Assembly: GCA_041743835.1 (NCBI GenBank)
Contig: JBGTLW010000068.1
Span: 1-27,890 of the forward strand
DNA length: 27,890 nt
Source of the DNA: JBGTLW01 sp041743835
GTDB lineage: Bacteria > Planctomycetota > Phycisphaerae > Phycisphaerales > Phycisphaeraceae
Direction: 5' to 3'
A model generated the notes under the pieces. It was not told the origin of the DNA and did no database searches. It was given only the letters and a program-made list of their open reading frames with translations. Of this stretch, positions 1 to 7,561 are shown in pieces (position 1 is the first letter of the stretch; each line of letters starts with the position of its first letter). The position numbers and the translations under genes were made by a program.

Positions 1-827
1 CACCAGACCCTTGGCCTTGTGCCAGCCCGCGCCGTCGAGTACCAGCACCACGTGCGTATCCGCGCCAGCCTCCTCGCAGATCATCTTCAGGTGATCGCTC
101 ATCAGCTCCGTATTGACCGTCGGCGAGATCAAGGCAGAAGACTTGCCCGACATTGGGTCCACCGCGCCGAACACGTACGCCCACTGGTACTCGGTCTGAC
201 GCACCGCGCGTGGCCTGCCGCCACGCTCGCCCCACACCCGCGTCAGCGTGCCCTGCTGACCGATGCGGGCCTCGTCCTGGAACCACACCGCGACGCGCTG
301 GTCGGGGTGCTTTGCCTTCACTTCCTGGACAAAAAAGGGGCGCGTTCGACCCACTGGGCCATCGCTTCGGGATCGGACTTGCGGTGCTGGGGCCGCGGCG
401 AAAGAAACGACAGGCCCAGCCGATTCAGCAGCTCGTACACGCCGTTGAGCGTGTAGCTCACGCCGAACTCCTCTTCGAGGATGCGCACGAAGTCGGCGCC
501 TTTTAATGCGGCCACGCCGTCGTCTTGGGTCGGCCCGTTGAGCACGCGCTGCCGGAAGGCGTCGTGCTGCTGGGCCGGCAACGTAGGCGGCCGGCCGGGC
601 TGGGGCTTGACGGCGACCGCGTCCAGCCCGCCGTCGCGGTAGGCGTAGGCCCATCGCTGCACGAAGCCGCGTGACCGACCGAGCATATGCATGATCGTTT
701 GGGTCTGCTCGCCCGCGGTCGCGAGTTGCACGACGCGGTAGCGGTCACGCTGCTTGGCGTCCGTCTCCCGCCGGATCAGCCCATCGAGTGTCTGCGCGTC
801 GTCGGGGCGATGAAGGGTGACATCCAT
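1..827 (-). CDS. IS630-family transposase, two frames joined by -1 frameshift, partial
   Basis: The protein is a DDE transposase acting on the ends of its own IS. The first frame (827 down to 318) starts at ATG 827 with a CAGGAG ribosome site and has an N-terminal helix-turn-helix (ETDAKQRDRYRVVQ...SRGFVQRW) and a linker with KPQPGRPPTL. It ends with APFLSRK and a stop at 318-320. The next frame is open from about 337 to base 1 and continues the family sequence: FFVQEVKAKHPDQR, then VWFQDEARIGQQG (first catalytic Asp) and VLVLDGAGW (second Asp). The switch lies at a run of six T on the coding strand (plus 331-336) that reads T TTT TTG in the first frame, a standard -1 slippery heptamer. The third acidic residue is beyond the window. 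Confidence 0.85.
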
Positions 828-876
828 GTCGGGTCTCCTGAGGGTGGAGCCGACATCATGCCTCACAACCGCCCAG

Positions 877-904
877 GGCGCAACCTAACAAGCGACGAAC
901 GCGC
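877..904 (-). repeat. Shared IS630 subterminal motif, copy a
   Basis: On the plus strand this reads GGCGCAA, CCTAACAAGCG, one variable base, CGAACGCGC. The same motif is at 14908-14937 in a different IS630-family element (with two extra bases after GGCGCAA) and inverted at 27572-27599 in IS copy 2. The variable base is A here, C in the second and G in the third. It sits between the IS end and the transposase start in all three. CCTAAC fits the RYYYAAC half-site of integron attC sites, but no full attC was found. Confidence 0.7.
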
Positions 905-955
905 ACGAGAATTTTTTGGGATGCGTATCAGTCTGAAATTATGTATGCTAAAGCC

Positions 956-1201
956 ATGAGAACTATCCTGCGCATGAGCTTCGACGGTGATACTGGCAGC
1001 GTATTACGGAATAAGCTGGCGCCAATACTTACAGGTGCCGGGTTTACACAAAATGGTAATACAGGCACATGGGAGAATGGCGACATCACTGAAGGGGCAT
1101 TGGCCGTCATGATGTTAGCTTTTTGGGATCAAGTGCATAATCCGCCAAATCATGCAAAGCTAGATCATTTTTGGATGTATTCTGACCATCCGCCTGCCTA
1201 A
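956..1201 (+). CDS. Hypothetical protein, 81 aa, between two insertion sequences
   Basis: The product starts MRTILRMSFDGDTG and ends with LDHFWMYSDHPPA. I do not recognise the family. There are no membrane segments, and there is a mixed alpha/beta pattern with a Gly/Asn-rich middle (GFTQNGNTGTWENGD). An ATG at 941 in the same frame would add five residues; I prefer 956 because the fold-like sequence begins there. Neither start has a good ribosome site. The gene is squeezed between the inferred IS630 end (925) and the IS1-family transposase (1204), and its bases are more AT-rich than both. It is either a surviving small gene or one whose 3' end was trimmed by the neighbouring IS. Confidence 0.45.
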   Translation: MRTILRMSFDGDTGSVLRNKLAPILTGAGFTQNGNTGTWENGDITEGALAVMMLAFWDQVHNPPNHAKLDHFWMYSDHPPA

Positions 1202-1203
1202 TT

Positions 1204-2079
1204 CTAATTGTAAGGCCCGCGCTTGTTTTCTTCGGTCCCGATGACCGCCGCCTCTTTCGCTTCGAGGATGCCGACCAGTTCATCCGCCGTCCAGTCGTGC
1301 TTGGTGATCCCCGCATGCATCGCGGGGGTGACTCGTAGCGTCTGGTGGACCCGGCAAAGGTTGTAGTAGGTGAAGTGCAGGCTGGTCATGGCCTCGTGGT
1401 TCGTGACCTTCTTGCTGAATGCGTTGGTCAGCCGGGTATAGCGCCGCATCCCCATCCGCATCGTGAGGTTGGACCGCTCGACGTAGGACGTGTTGATGTG
1501 CTTGGGATCGGGGCAGCCGATCCGGGCGTAGGTCTTGGTTCCCGTGCAGCGGCTGGGGCTGTAGCGGGCGCTGGGGGACTTGTCTTTGAGCCGGGGGTCG
1601 TCGCCGTACAGCTTCACCTGTTGGGCATAATCGACGTAGGGGCCGAAGTTGTCGATGATCGCGTCCAGATAGGCGCTTAGGCCGTCTGTGGTCAGTTGCA
1701 CCCGATCCAGCAGCCGGCCCGCCAGGTCGTGCGTGAACTCCCACGCGGCCCCGCCGTCCCGCTCGCCGACCAGCCAGGTGATGGCTAGCTTGGAATCGGC
1801 ATCGAGGGCAACCCACGTCCACACGTCGCCGACCCCAGCGGCCCCCTTGTCCACCTGCCTCTGCTTGGCCCCGACGAACGACCAGATTTCATCCGCTTGC
1901 ACCCGCTGGCTCTTGAGGCCCCGAATGTTCTCATCGCGCCACTCCCGGCAGGCATCGCCCAGGTCCACCAGCAGTTTGGCCACCGTGTTCTTGCTCACGC
2001 CGGTCATGCGTACGGTGGAGGCGATAGAGCAGCCTTCCACAAGGCATCGGACGATAGTTGCACGCTTTTCCGTGTCCAC
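1204..2079 (-). CDS. IS1-family transposase (single-frame type), 291 aa
   Basis: This is a DDE transposase with an N-terminal helix-turn-helix (residues about 1-45: EKRATIVRCLVEGCSIASTVRMTGVS, then KNTVAKLLVDLG). It is followed by the catalytic core: QADEIWSFVGAKQRQV (first Asp), VWTWVALDADSKLAITWLVG, TTDGLSAY (second Asp) and YVERSNLTMRMGMRRYTR with the final Glu, then HEAMTSLHFTYYNLCRVHQTL. This layout is that of the intact, non-frameshifted IS1-like transposases common in diverse bacteria, and the length is normal. Start is GTG 2079, preceded by AAAAAAG; the in-frame upstream region reaches a TAG with no ATG. I could not find convincing terminal inverted repeats, so element ends are not assigned. 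Confidence 0.88.
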   Translation of the reverse strand: MDTEKRATIVRCLVEGCSIASTVRMTGVSKNTVAKLLVDLGDACREWRDENIRGLKSQRVQADEIWSFVGAKQRQVDKGAAGVGDVWTWVALDADSKLAITWLVGERDGGAAWEFTHDLAGRLLDRVQLTTDGLSAYLDAIIDNFGPYVDYAQQVKLYGDDPRLKDKSPSARYSPSRCTGTKTYARIGCPDPKHINTSYVERSNLTMRMGMRRYTRLTNAFSKKVTNHEAMTSLHFTYYNLCRVHQTLRVTPAMHAGITKHDWTADELVGILEAKEAAVIGTEENKRGPYN

Positions 2080-2093
2080 CTTTTTTATGCTGA

Positions 2094-2121
2094 CTAATAC
2101 CTAATATGCAAGCATTGTCAA
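2094..2121 (-). promoter_or_regulatory. Putative sigma70 promoter of the IS1-family transposase
   Basis: On the minus strand a TTGACA (2121-2116) is followed after 16 nt by TATTAG (2099-2094), 15 nt upstream of the GTG start. This is a near-consensus housekeeping-type promoter. A second TATTAG lies at 2106-2101 but at a poor distance. Confidence 0.5.
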
Positions 2122-2152
2122 GTAAAAAACCAAGTACCCATTGGATTGATGG

Positions 2153-2181
2153 TTGACATACTATCGGAGGGCTGCTAGCCT
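2153..2181 (+). promoter_or_regulatory. Putative promoter of the HTH/ImmA-IrrE gene, possibly leaderless
   Basis: TTGACA at 2153-2158 and TAGCCT at 2176-2181 are separated by 17 nt. The ATG at 2189 falls about 8 nt after the -10, where transcription would begin, so the mRNA may be leaderless. GGAGG at 2166-2170 is 18 nt from the ATG, too far for a normal ribosome site. Confidence 0.4.
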
Positions 2182-2188
2182 GTCCATA

Positions 2189-3337
2189 ATGCGTGACGAA
2201 TCCGACAGACTGTTTGACACCGCGCCGCGCCCTCCGGGCGAGCATCTTCGGTTACTGCTTGAAGAGCGAGGCTGGACCCAGGCCGAACTAGCGGCGATTA
2301 CAGGACGGTCCACAAACCAGATCAATGATATTGTTGTGGGCAAGAGGGGTATCACTGCGGAAATGGCAATTGCGCTGGGGGCGGCGTTTCGAGTTGAGCC
2401 GAATTATTGGCTGAATCTGGATAGTGCCTACAGACTCTCGCAAGCAAAGAAGGGCGATGCTTCTCTCGTAAGCGCGCGAGCTCACTTGTACGACATCGCG
2501 CCGGTCAAAGACATGCAGAAGCGAGGCTGGATTAAAACCACAAAAGATCTGCACGAGTTAGGCGGCGAGCTACGACAGTTCTTCGGTGTTGAATCGCTTG
2601 AGTCATCACCCGCCTTCCCCGTCTCCGCTCGCAAGTCACATCCGCTTGATGAACTGACGCTAGCGCAAAAGGCTTGGTGTTTTCGCGCTAGAGAACTTGC
2701 GTCAGTGATAACACTTCCACGTAAAGCCAAATCACCAACATCGACCAGCTTCAAGTCAGCACTTCGCCGCCTTGCTGCTTACCCCAAGGAAGTCCAACGT
2801 CTACCTGAATTGCTAGCAGATTACGGCATCAGGTTTGTGGTTGTTGAGCCGCTGCCCAGCACAAAGATCGATGGTGCTGCATTCTGGCTAGACGACGGCA
2901 CGCCCGCTGTAGCGGTTTCTGCAAGGTATGACCGAATCGATGCGTTCTGGTTTACAGTGATGCACGAAGTCGTGCATGTGCTTAATGAGGACCCCCTCTC
3001 TGTTGATACTGACCTTGCGGGCGAGGACACTGCCCCTTCGTTGGTTAAGGATGAAGTAGAACAGCGCGCCGATCGGGAAGCTGCTGATCTGCTTGTTCCT
3101 CAGACCAAGTTGGATTCGTTCATCCACCGCGTCGGGCCGCTTTATTCTAAGGAGAGGATCATTCAATTTGCACACACAATCAAGATGCACCCAGGCATCA
3201 TAGTTGGCCAACTTCAGTACAGAGGTGAACTTGGCTACTCGTCTCATCGTGATTTTCTGGTCAAGGTACGCAAGCTCGTAGTGCAGGTCGCTCTCACGGA
3301 TGGATGGGGCCGAACGGTTGGCCCGGGTGTTCTTTAG
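2189..3337 (+). CDS. HigA-like HTH domain + ImmA/IrrE-type metallopeptidase, 382 aa
   Basis: Residues about 15-80 are an XRE/HigA-type helix-turn-helix (PGEHLRLLLEERGWTQAELA, then TGRSTNQINDIVVGKRGIT). The C-terminal half is a zinc peptidase of the ImmA/IrrE kind with HEVVH at residues 259-263 and a downstream Glu in REAAD (about 297) as probable third ligand. In this family the peptidase usually cuts a repressor or antitoxin and the HTH autoregulates the operon; that role here is inference. Start ATG 2189 is chosen because the HTH consensus begins just after it and the promoter-like boxes end there; an in-frame GTT-preceding extension to 2153 overlaps the -35. The stop is 10 nt before the ATG of the next gene, which carries its own TAGGAG, so the two form an operon. 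Confidence 0.85.
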   Translation: MRDESDRLFDTAPRPPGEHLRLLLEERGWTQAELAAITGRSTNQINDIVVGKRGITAEMAIALGAAFRVEPNYWLNLDSAYRLSQAKKGDASLVSARAHLYDIAPVKDMQKRGWIKTTKDLHELGGELRQFFGVESLESSPAFPVSARKSHPLDELTLAQKAWCFRARELASVITLPRKAKSPTSTSFKSALRRLAAYPKEVQRLPELLADYGIRFVVVEPLPSTKIDGAAFWLDDGTPAVAVSARYDRIDAFWFTVMHEVVHVLNEDPLSVDTDLAGEDTAPSLVKDEVEQRADREAADLLVPQTKLDSFIHRVGPLYSKERIIQFAHTIKMHPGIIVGQLQYRGELGYSSHRDFLVKVRKLVVQVALTDGWGRTVGPGVL

Positions 3338-3347
3338 GAGACTACGG

Positions 3348-3917
3348 ATGCCACGGCGGTACGCACAAACGAAGACACGGCTTCTCCAAGAGATTTGCCG
3401 CGACTACATGAAGGTACATGGGGTCGATTCGGTTGATCCGGATGAAGTCGCAATGTGGGCCATTTCAACCGGGCGGTGGGAGGAACGCCCCTACAGCGCC
3501 GTCAAACGGTGCAGGCGTGAGCTTGTTGATGCAATGCGTCTTGAGCACTTCGAGGACCCGCAAGGCCGCGATGTTCGGCGCATGCACCCGGTGAGAGTGT
3601 TGCGGGGCGAGAACTACACTTTCGATTGGTGCGACATCTACAAAATGTCAGCGAAGAAGTGGAAGGCTTCCCAAAATTTGCGTCGCGATGGTGTTCTGGG
3701 AGTACTCAAGCAGATGAAGACTGACTGCGAGTCGTGGAACGAGAACAACGTCCACGGAGCCCAGCTATCGCTGTTCAATCCGGACTTCACGGAGGACTTG
3801 GCCGAAATGGATCAGCCCGACGACTTCTGGCCTGATGAGGACCCCGAAAGTGGGGGTGAAGATGACGGTGGCGAAGACCCGGACGCGCCTCCTAGCTATC
3901 CGTTCCCCAGCGCGTAG
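3348..3917 (+). CDS. Hypothetical partner of the HTH/ImmA-IrrE protein, 189 aa
   Basis: Start ATG 3348 has TAGGAG about 8 nt upstream; the TAG is the stop of the preceding gene, so translation is probably coupled. The N-terminal half is basic and helical (MPRRYAQTKTRLLQEICRDY). The middle carries RWEERPYSAVKRCRRELVDAMR and an aromatic DWCDIYKMSAKKWKAS segment. The last 50 residues are strongly acidic (PDDFWPDEDPESGGEDDGGED). I recognise no family. A basic DNA- or RNA-binding-like body with a DNA-mimic-like acidic tail, next to an ImmA/IrrE peptidase, suggests that it could be the peptidase's substrate or the effector it controls, but this rests only on position. Confidence 0.7.
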   Translation: MPRRYAQTKTRLLQEICRDYMKVHGVDSVDPDEVAMWAISTGRWEERPYSAVKRCRRELVDAMRLEHFEDPQGRDVRRMHPVRVLRGENYTFDWCDIYKMSAKKWKASQNLRRDGVLGVLKQMKTDCESWNENNVHGAQLSLFNPDFTEDLAEMDQPDDFWPDEDPESGGEDDGGEDPDAPPSYPFPSA

Positions 3918-4131
3918 CAGCAGCCTTCTTGGCGGTCTTGGACCGCTGCTCTGCGGTCAATCGGTTAGCCCGAGCCTTGCCGCCCGATGATCCTCGTGGC
4001 TCTGTCGCCGGTTCCTCGGCCTGCTCCGCCTGCCCCGTCGCCAGGTCCACAATGCTCTTGGCAAGCTGGTTCGCGTCTCTAGGTCGCTTGGGCTTCCGGC
4101 CTGGGTCGGGCTTGAACGGGTTCTCGCTCAT
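3892..4131 (-). CDS. Small KGG/AARW-type basic protein, 79 aa
   Basis: The product begins MSENPFKPDPGRKPKRPRDA, continues NQLAKSIVDLATGQAEQ and ends with GGKARANRLTAEQRSKTAKK plus AAATRWGTDS. This layout (PRDxNQLAKxIVDxATG, Gly/Lys linker, LTxEQRxxxAxKAAxxRW) is that of a widespread small bacterial hypothetical family, often labelled histone-H1-like or RNA-binding and common on plasmids; its biochemical role is not established. The 3' end overlaps the 3' end of the preceding plus-strand gene by 26 nt. A TAGAAT box (4143-4138) lies 7 nt upstream of the ATG, again allowing a leaderless transcript, but no good -35 is visible. Confidence 0.75.
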   Translation of the reverse strand: MSENPFKPDPGRKPKRPRDANQLAKSIVDLATGQAEQAEEPATEPRGSSGGKARANRLTAEQRSKTAKKAAATRWGTDS

Positions 4132-4612
4132 GCCATAATTCTACCCGCCCTGTCAGCGGGGCCGGATTTCAGACTGACCCACCAAATTGCGGGTCCGGGG
4201 TACTCACCAGACACGAGCAGGACGTGGGTGTGGGCAAGGTACCCGGCAACAGTTGCGATAAGCGGAGGCCTTCGCCCTACTGTTTGTGCAAGAGCGTACA
4301 GGCCAAATCCCAATCAGAAACTGGTTGAGTCATTTAAGCTTGACAATCACTAGTTCGACTGGCACACTGTACACAGACGGCTCGGGGGCGGTCTCCGGGT
4401 AAGTGGAAGCTCAACCATACGCAAGTGCTAGACTAAGGTGGTGAACGGGGGCGTAATGCGATATGGGGGGCACGCTAGCTTCACAGTTACCCCCTCTCTC
4501 CGTAGATCGGCCTTTTGTAGTCAGCCCGCGTGCGATCAGCTTCTATGCACACTTGCAGCCACACGCAAGTAATGTAGGTTATGCAACTCACCTTGGATGT
4601 CTGGGGTTCACA
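4132..4612 (+). other. Intergenic segment before the lipoprotein gene cluster
   Basis: I see no convincing gene in these 480 bases; short open frames here have no ribosome sites or family resemblance. A good -35 box, TTGACA, is at 4340-4345, but the matching -10 (CACACT or ACACTG, 17-18 nt later) is poor. A second candidate, TTGCAG 4553-4558 with TAGGTT 16 nt downstream, is closer to the ATG at 4613. The cluster promoter is probably in this segment but I cannot place it firmly. Confidence 0.4.
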
Positions 4613-5389
4613 ATGAGACATATGCTGGCGTTCACGTCGCAACACTCAGGATTTGTCCTTCTTGTAAGTTTAACGATGTTGCTGTCTTGCCTTGGCGGGT
4701 GCACTAGCGCATCAATGACACGACACTTCGCCGCAGTTGATTTTGATGAGGAAAAGCCGATGCTTCGGTTCTTCCGCGTCACTGTTCACGGCACCTCCGG
4801 CATGAACCGGACGAATCTGCAAACTGGCTTCTACGATGCAGGCGCCTTGCAGAGCCTCTTTGGCGAGGTCTCGGCAAAATCGCAGCAAGGTGCAACCTCC
4901 AAGGCCAAGTCGGCGGTTTCGGTCGTGTTGGAAATCGATCCCCTAACTGGTGATATGCGCAGGCTTGAAGAAAATCAACGGTTCACGATACTCTTCGGAG
5001 CCAACGGTGATGCGTTGGCACAGCAAATCTCTGCCTTCGCCACAAGCGAGGCGCAAGGCGAAGTACTTGCACGGCTGATTGCGTCCGCAGCAGGACGCGA
5101 CACATACGTGGAATTACTTACCGTACAGGCTGCCGTCGAAAACGCGACCAACCGTAACGCCGCAGTTAAGAAGGCGCTGGAAGCCGCAACCATCAGTGGT
5201 GAGGGTGAGGCCGAACAGGCAGCACTATCCAGGCGGCGACAACTACTTCTAGCGGTCGCCAAGGCGATTAACGAGGCTGGTGTGATTGTTGCGATGCCTA
5301 CTCCCATCGATACGGAATCGCAATTAGATCAGGCGCAAGCCGTTCTTCAAGCAACGCTTGCCGGCATGCAAACAGGAGGTGCCAGATGA
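4613..5389 (+). CDS. Lipoprotein A of five-gene cluster, 258 aa
   Basis: The start at ATG 4613 gives a textbook lipoprotein signal: MRHMLAF, a hydrophobic core FVLLVSLTMLLSC, and lipobox LGGC with the lipidated Cys at residue 30. Upstream in-frame ATGs would place the signal in the middle of the protein, so they are rejected. The mature part has a beta-rich region (MLRFFRVTVHGTSGMNR, SAVSVVLEIDPLTGDMRR) followed by a long Ala/Glu-rich helical region (about residues 120-240). It has no membrane segment after the signal, so it should sit on a membrane surface outside the cytoplasm. No known family recognised. It overlaps the next gene by 4 nt (ATGA), showing a translationally coupled operon. 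Confidence 0.8.
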   Translation: MRHMLAFTSQHSGFVLLVSLTMLLSCLGGCTSASMTRHFAAVDFDEEKPMLRFFRVTVHGTSGMNRTNLQTGFYDAGALQSLFGEVSAKSQQGATSKAKSAVSVVLEIDPLTGDMRRLEENQRFTILFGANGDALAQQISAFATSEAQGEVLARLIASAAGRDTYVELLTVQAAVENATNRNAAVKKALEAATISGEGEAEQAALSRRRQLLLAVAKAINEAGVIVAMPTPIDTESQLDQAQAVLQATLAGMQTGGAR

Positions 5390-6999
5390 ACCACTACATA
5401 CGCCAACCAAGTTGCTGCGTGTCTGCCTTGGTCCTCGCGGCATCGGGCACTCTGATCCTTACTTGCCTCCAAGCATGCAGTACCACAGCCGGCACGGTCG
5501 CACTTACAACTGCCGGTGTCGCCGGGGGTGCAGTTGTCGGCGCACAGGTCGCCAACTACTCCAAAGTCGAGGCAACGGTGGATGTGTTCGTGCCTAGCAA
5601 GGAGGATTCACACCGGTTCCAACTTTCACGAGAGACCGCACTAAAGCGCTATGTGGCGACTGCAGTCCTATCTAAAGGGGGTTACTCCAGCATAGCGGCG
5701 CAGCTGGCTGGGCCTATGAACTCGCTGCAAGACCGAATGCACGCAATCGTCGTTCTGAACGACCAGTTAAAGACATTATACGGTGTAACACCAAACTCGG
5801 ATTTGAATGAAACTATCCAGGGGCTTGATGTGATGATCTCCAGGATGCGAACCTCTTTGCAACTTTGGAGCGACTTTAAGACGGAGGTTACAGCTGGTCA
5901 AGATTCTCTATCCATGGAGACAAAACTCAAAGCACTGCGTGAGGCACTAAGCGATCCATTGATAATGCCAGACATTTACTTGAACGTTGTCGGCGCCGCA
6001 GTGCAGCGGGGTATTTTTGAAGCAATCGATGCGGCTGATGCGGAGCCTGAAACACCGCTCGCGAAAGCATGGAATGAGGGGCGTAAAGCTGTGGAGTCGA
6101 AGATTCAGCAAGCCATCAAATCGCAGCAGCCTGGCAACACCGCATCGAATCGCATTGCATCCGTGTTAAGCGCGGCTCTTGAGGGGCTACACGAGATGAG
6201 CGGACCTCAGCCAAGCACTGATGCGTTTCAACTAGCTAAAGGCAGGCTGAGTACTGATGTGGAAGTGTGGACAAATGCGCCCGTATATCTGCATAAAGAC
6301 GCCGGCGTGATTGTTACGGCACGAGTCATGTTTGAGGCCTACAAGGAAACGGATCAGACATTGCGTGCTGCTTTCATAGAACGGCAAACCGGCGATCTTA
6401 GTGCGGTGGCTAACGCGGAGCCAACCCGCAAGGCAGCATTGCGTGTGACGTATTCGGCGGTCCTTTCCGATGCGAATCTTGGTCCCATTGTGAACGAAGT
6501 CGCACAGTCGGTGCTGACACCGGAGGCATTAAGTCTTGTGACAATGGCAGGGAACGATCTGAATTGGCAACGTTTTTCAGAAGCAAAGTCGGTCGGCCGA
6601 ACAGGCAATCATGACGTGGTCATCTACTTTGAAAACTTGGCCACTCCGATTCTGAAAAGCTCGACGTTCGACCCCACCAAGTTCGTGGTTGCTAACGGCC
6701 AGATGTTCCAAAGGGCGTTTAGCGTAATGGCGGACATTTATGGCCTGCCTACTGGCGCATATTCCGGTACGAGCGCGGACGTCAACCTGATACATCTCAA
6801 AACTAAAAGCGATGAGCTACGAAGCGAGAGAGACGCCTTGCACGAGACACTCATTGCTTCATTACACCAATTGCTCGCGGTCAATGATTTCGACTCGGAC
6901 GAAAAGGTGCAGGACGCTATTAGCGAAGCGGCCGCCAAGCTCTCCACTGAATCTAACCCCGCTACAGAAGACGCAGAAGACGCAGAAGCCTCAAATTAA
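5386..6999 (+). CDS. Lipoprotein B of five-gene cluster, 537 aa
   Basis: The N-terminus is a lipoprotein signal with lipobox LQAC (Cys 31). It is followed by a Gly-zipper-like stretch (TTAGVAGGAVVGAQVANY) as found in outer-membrane or membrane-associated lipoproteins. The remaining 470 residues are mostly helical by pattern, with repeated heptad-like Leu/Ala segments, and the chain ends in an acidic tail (TEDAEDAEASN). I do not recognise a family or catalytic motif. The start ATG overlaps the stop of lipoprotein A (ATGA), and a GGAGG sits just before it (AACAGGAGGTGCCAG). The protein is long enough to span or scaffold between membranes, and an association with lipoprotein A is inferred from coupling. 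Confidence 0.8.
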   Translation: MNHYIRQPSCCVSALVLAASGTLILTCLQACSTTAGTVALTTAGVAGGAVVGAQVANYSKVEATVDVFVPSKEDSHRFQLSRETALKRYVATAVLSKGGYSSIAAQLAGPMNSLQDRMHAIVVLNDQLKTLYGVTPNSDLNETIQGLDVMISRMRTSLQLWSDFKTEVTAGQDSLSMETKLKALREALSDPLIMPDIYLNVVGAAVQRGIFEAIDAADAEPETPLAKAWNEGRKAVESKIQQAIKSQQPGNTASNRIASVLSAALEGLHEMSGPQPSTDAFQLAKGRLSTDVEVWTNAPVYLHKDAGVIVTARVMFEAYKETDQTLRAAFIERQTGDLSAVANAEPTRKAALRVTYSAVLSDANLGPIVNEVAQSVLTPEALSLVTMAGNDLNWQRFSEAKSVGRTGNHDVVIYFENLATPILKSSTFDPTKFVVANGQMFQRAFSVMADIYGLPTGAYSGTSADVNLIHLKTKSDELRSERDALHETLIASLHQLLAVNDFDSDEKVQDAISEAAAKLSTESNPATEDAEDAEASN

Positions 7000-7040
7000 C
7001 CGTGAATAGTAAATCGATTGAGCACATTAGGAGATATACG

Positions 7041-7409
7041 GTGACATATCATACGCTAGAAGGTGCCCAACTCCACAACCCCAACGATCCCGGTATCGCA
7101 TCGATCGAGGTACCGTCAAAAGTGAAATTGACGACGATACACACACCGCCAATGATTGAGGTGACGCTTGAAGACGGCACCATAGGACTGATGGCCGTGG
7201 ATCACGTTTCTTTTGCTGATATCCACGACTATCCTTGCATGGCAAATGACGGCGCTTATATCATTCCGGATGGCTCAAGCCAACCAGTCAAGGTACCCGG
7301 AGGCACGCGCCTTCTCGTGATCGCTTCTCAGGGGACGGGCTACTCCTATGTTGAACTCGCAACCAAGCTTAGAGGCAAGATCTCCACGTCCCACTATACA
7401 TGTCCCTGA
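7041..7409 (+). CDS. Small soluble protein of five-gene cluster, 122 aa
   Basis: I choose the GTG at 7041 because TTAGGAG lies 7 nt before it; the longer frame from GTG 7002 has no ribosome site. The product is beta-rich and lacks a signal peptide or membrane segment (TYHTLEGAQLHNPNDPG, SKVKLTTIHTPPMIEVTLED, GAYIIPDGSSQPVKVPGGTR). It contains three Cys/His-poor beta hairpins and no catalytic motif that I know. It lies 41 nt downstream of lipoprotein B on the same strand. It may be a cytoplasmic adaptor or regulator of the cluster, but there is no direct evidence. Confidence 0.6.
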   Translation: MTYHTLEGAQLHNPNDPGIASIEVPSKVKLTTIHTPPMIEVTLEDGTIGLMAVDHVSFADIHDYPCMANDGAYIIPDGSSQPVKVPGGTRLLVIASQGTGYSYVELATKLRGKISTSHYTCP

Positions 7410-7561
7410 ACCCACTAACCTTAGGATTGGATGACCGCCAATACTAGAGCGCTGGCCGATCCTACAAAATGTACCGAACCACCCACGCGACGTTGCACAT
7501 TGATCTATCAATGTAAACCAACTTCAACCTAGGTAAAACCCTTCTTGATAGGAGACCAATA

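Larger units (their letters stand above)
1..925 (-). mobile_element. IS630-family insertion sequence, copy 1 (cut by window start)
   Basis: This element carries the transposase on the minus strand and runs off the left edge. Its upstream end is inferred at about 925 because the following dinucleotide (926-927) is TA, the target of IS630-family elements, and because the distance from the internal motif at 877-904 to this point (21 nt) nearly equals the 22 nt seen in the fully delimited element at 13909-14959. A second, inverted copy starts at about 27552. The inverted repeat at the far end is outside the window, so the boundary cannot be confirmed here. Confidence 0.75.

Noticed and set aside
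687..959. Plus-strand frame MHDRLGLLARGREL, also present on minus at 27488-27790
   Set aside because: It is the antisense shadow of the IS630 transposase; its presence in both copies reflects the repeat.
1280..1822. Long minus frame inside the IS1-family transposase
   Set aside because: It lies wholly inside the recognised transposase in another frame and has no family resemblance.
4128..4313. 61-aa minus frame upstream of the small basic protein
   Set aside because: No ribosome site, no family match, overlaps the start region of the real gene.
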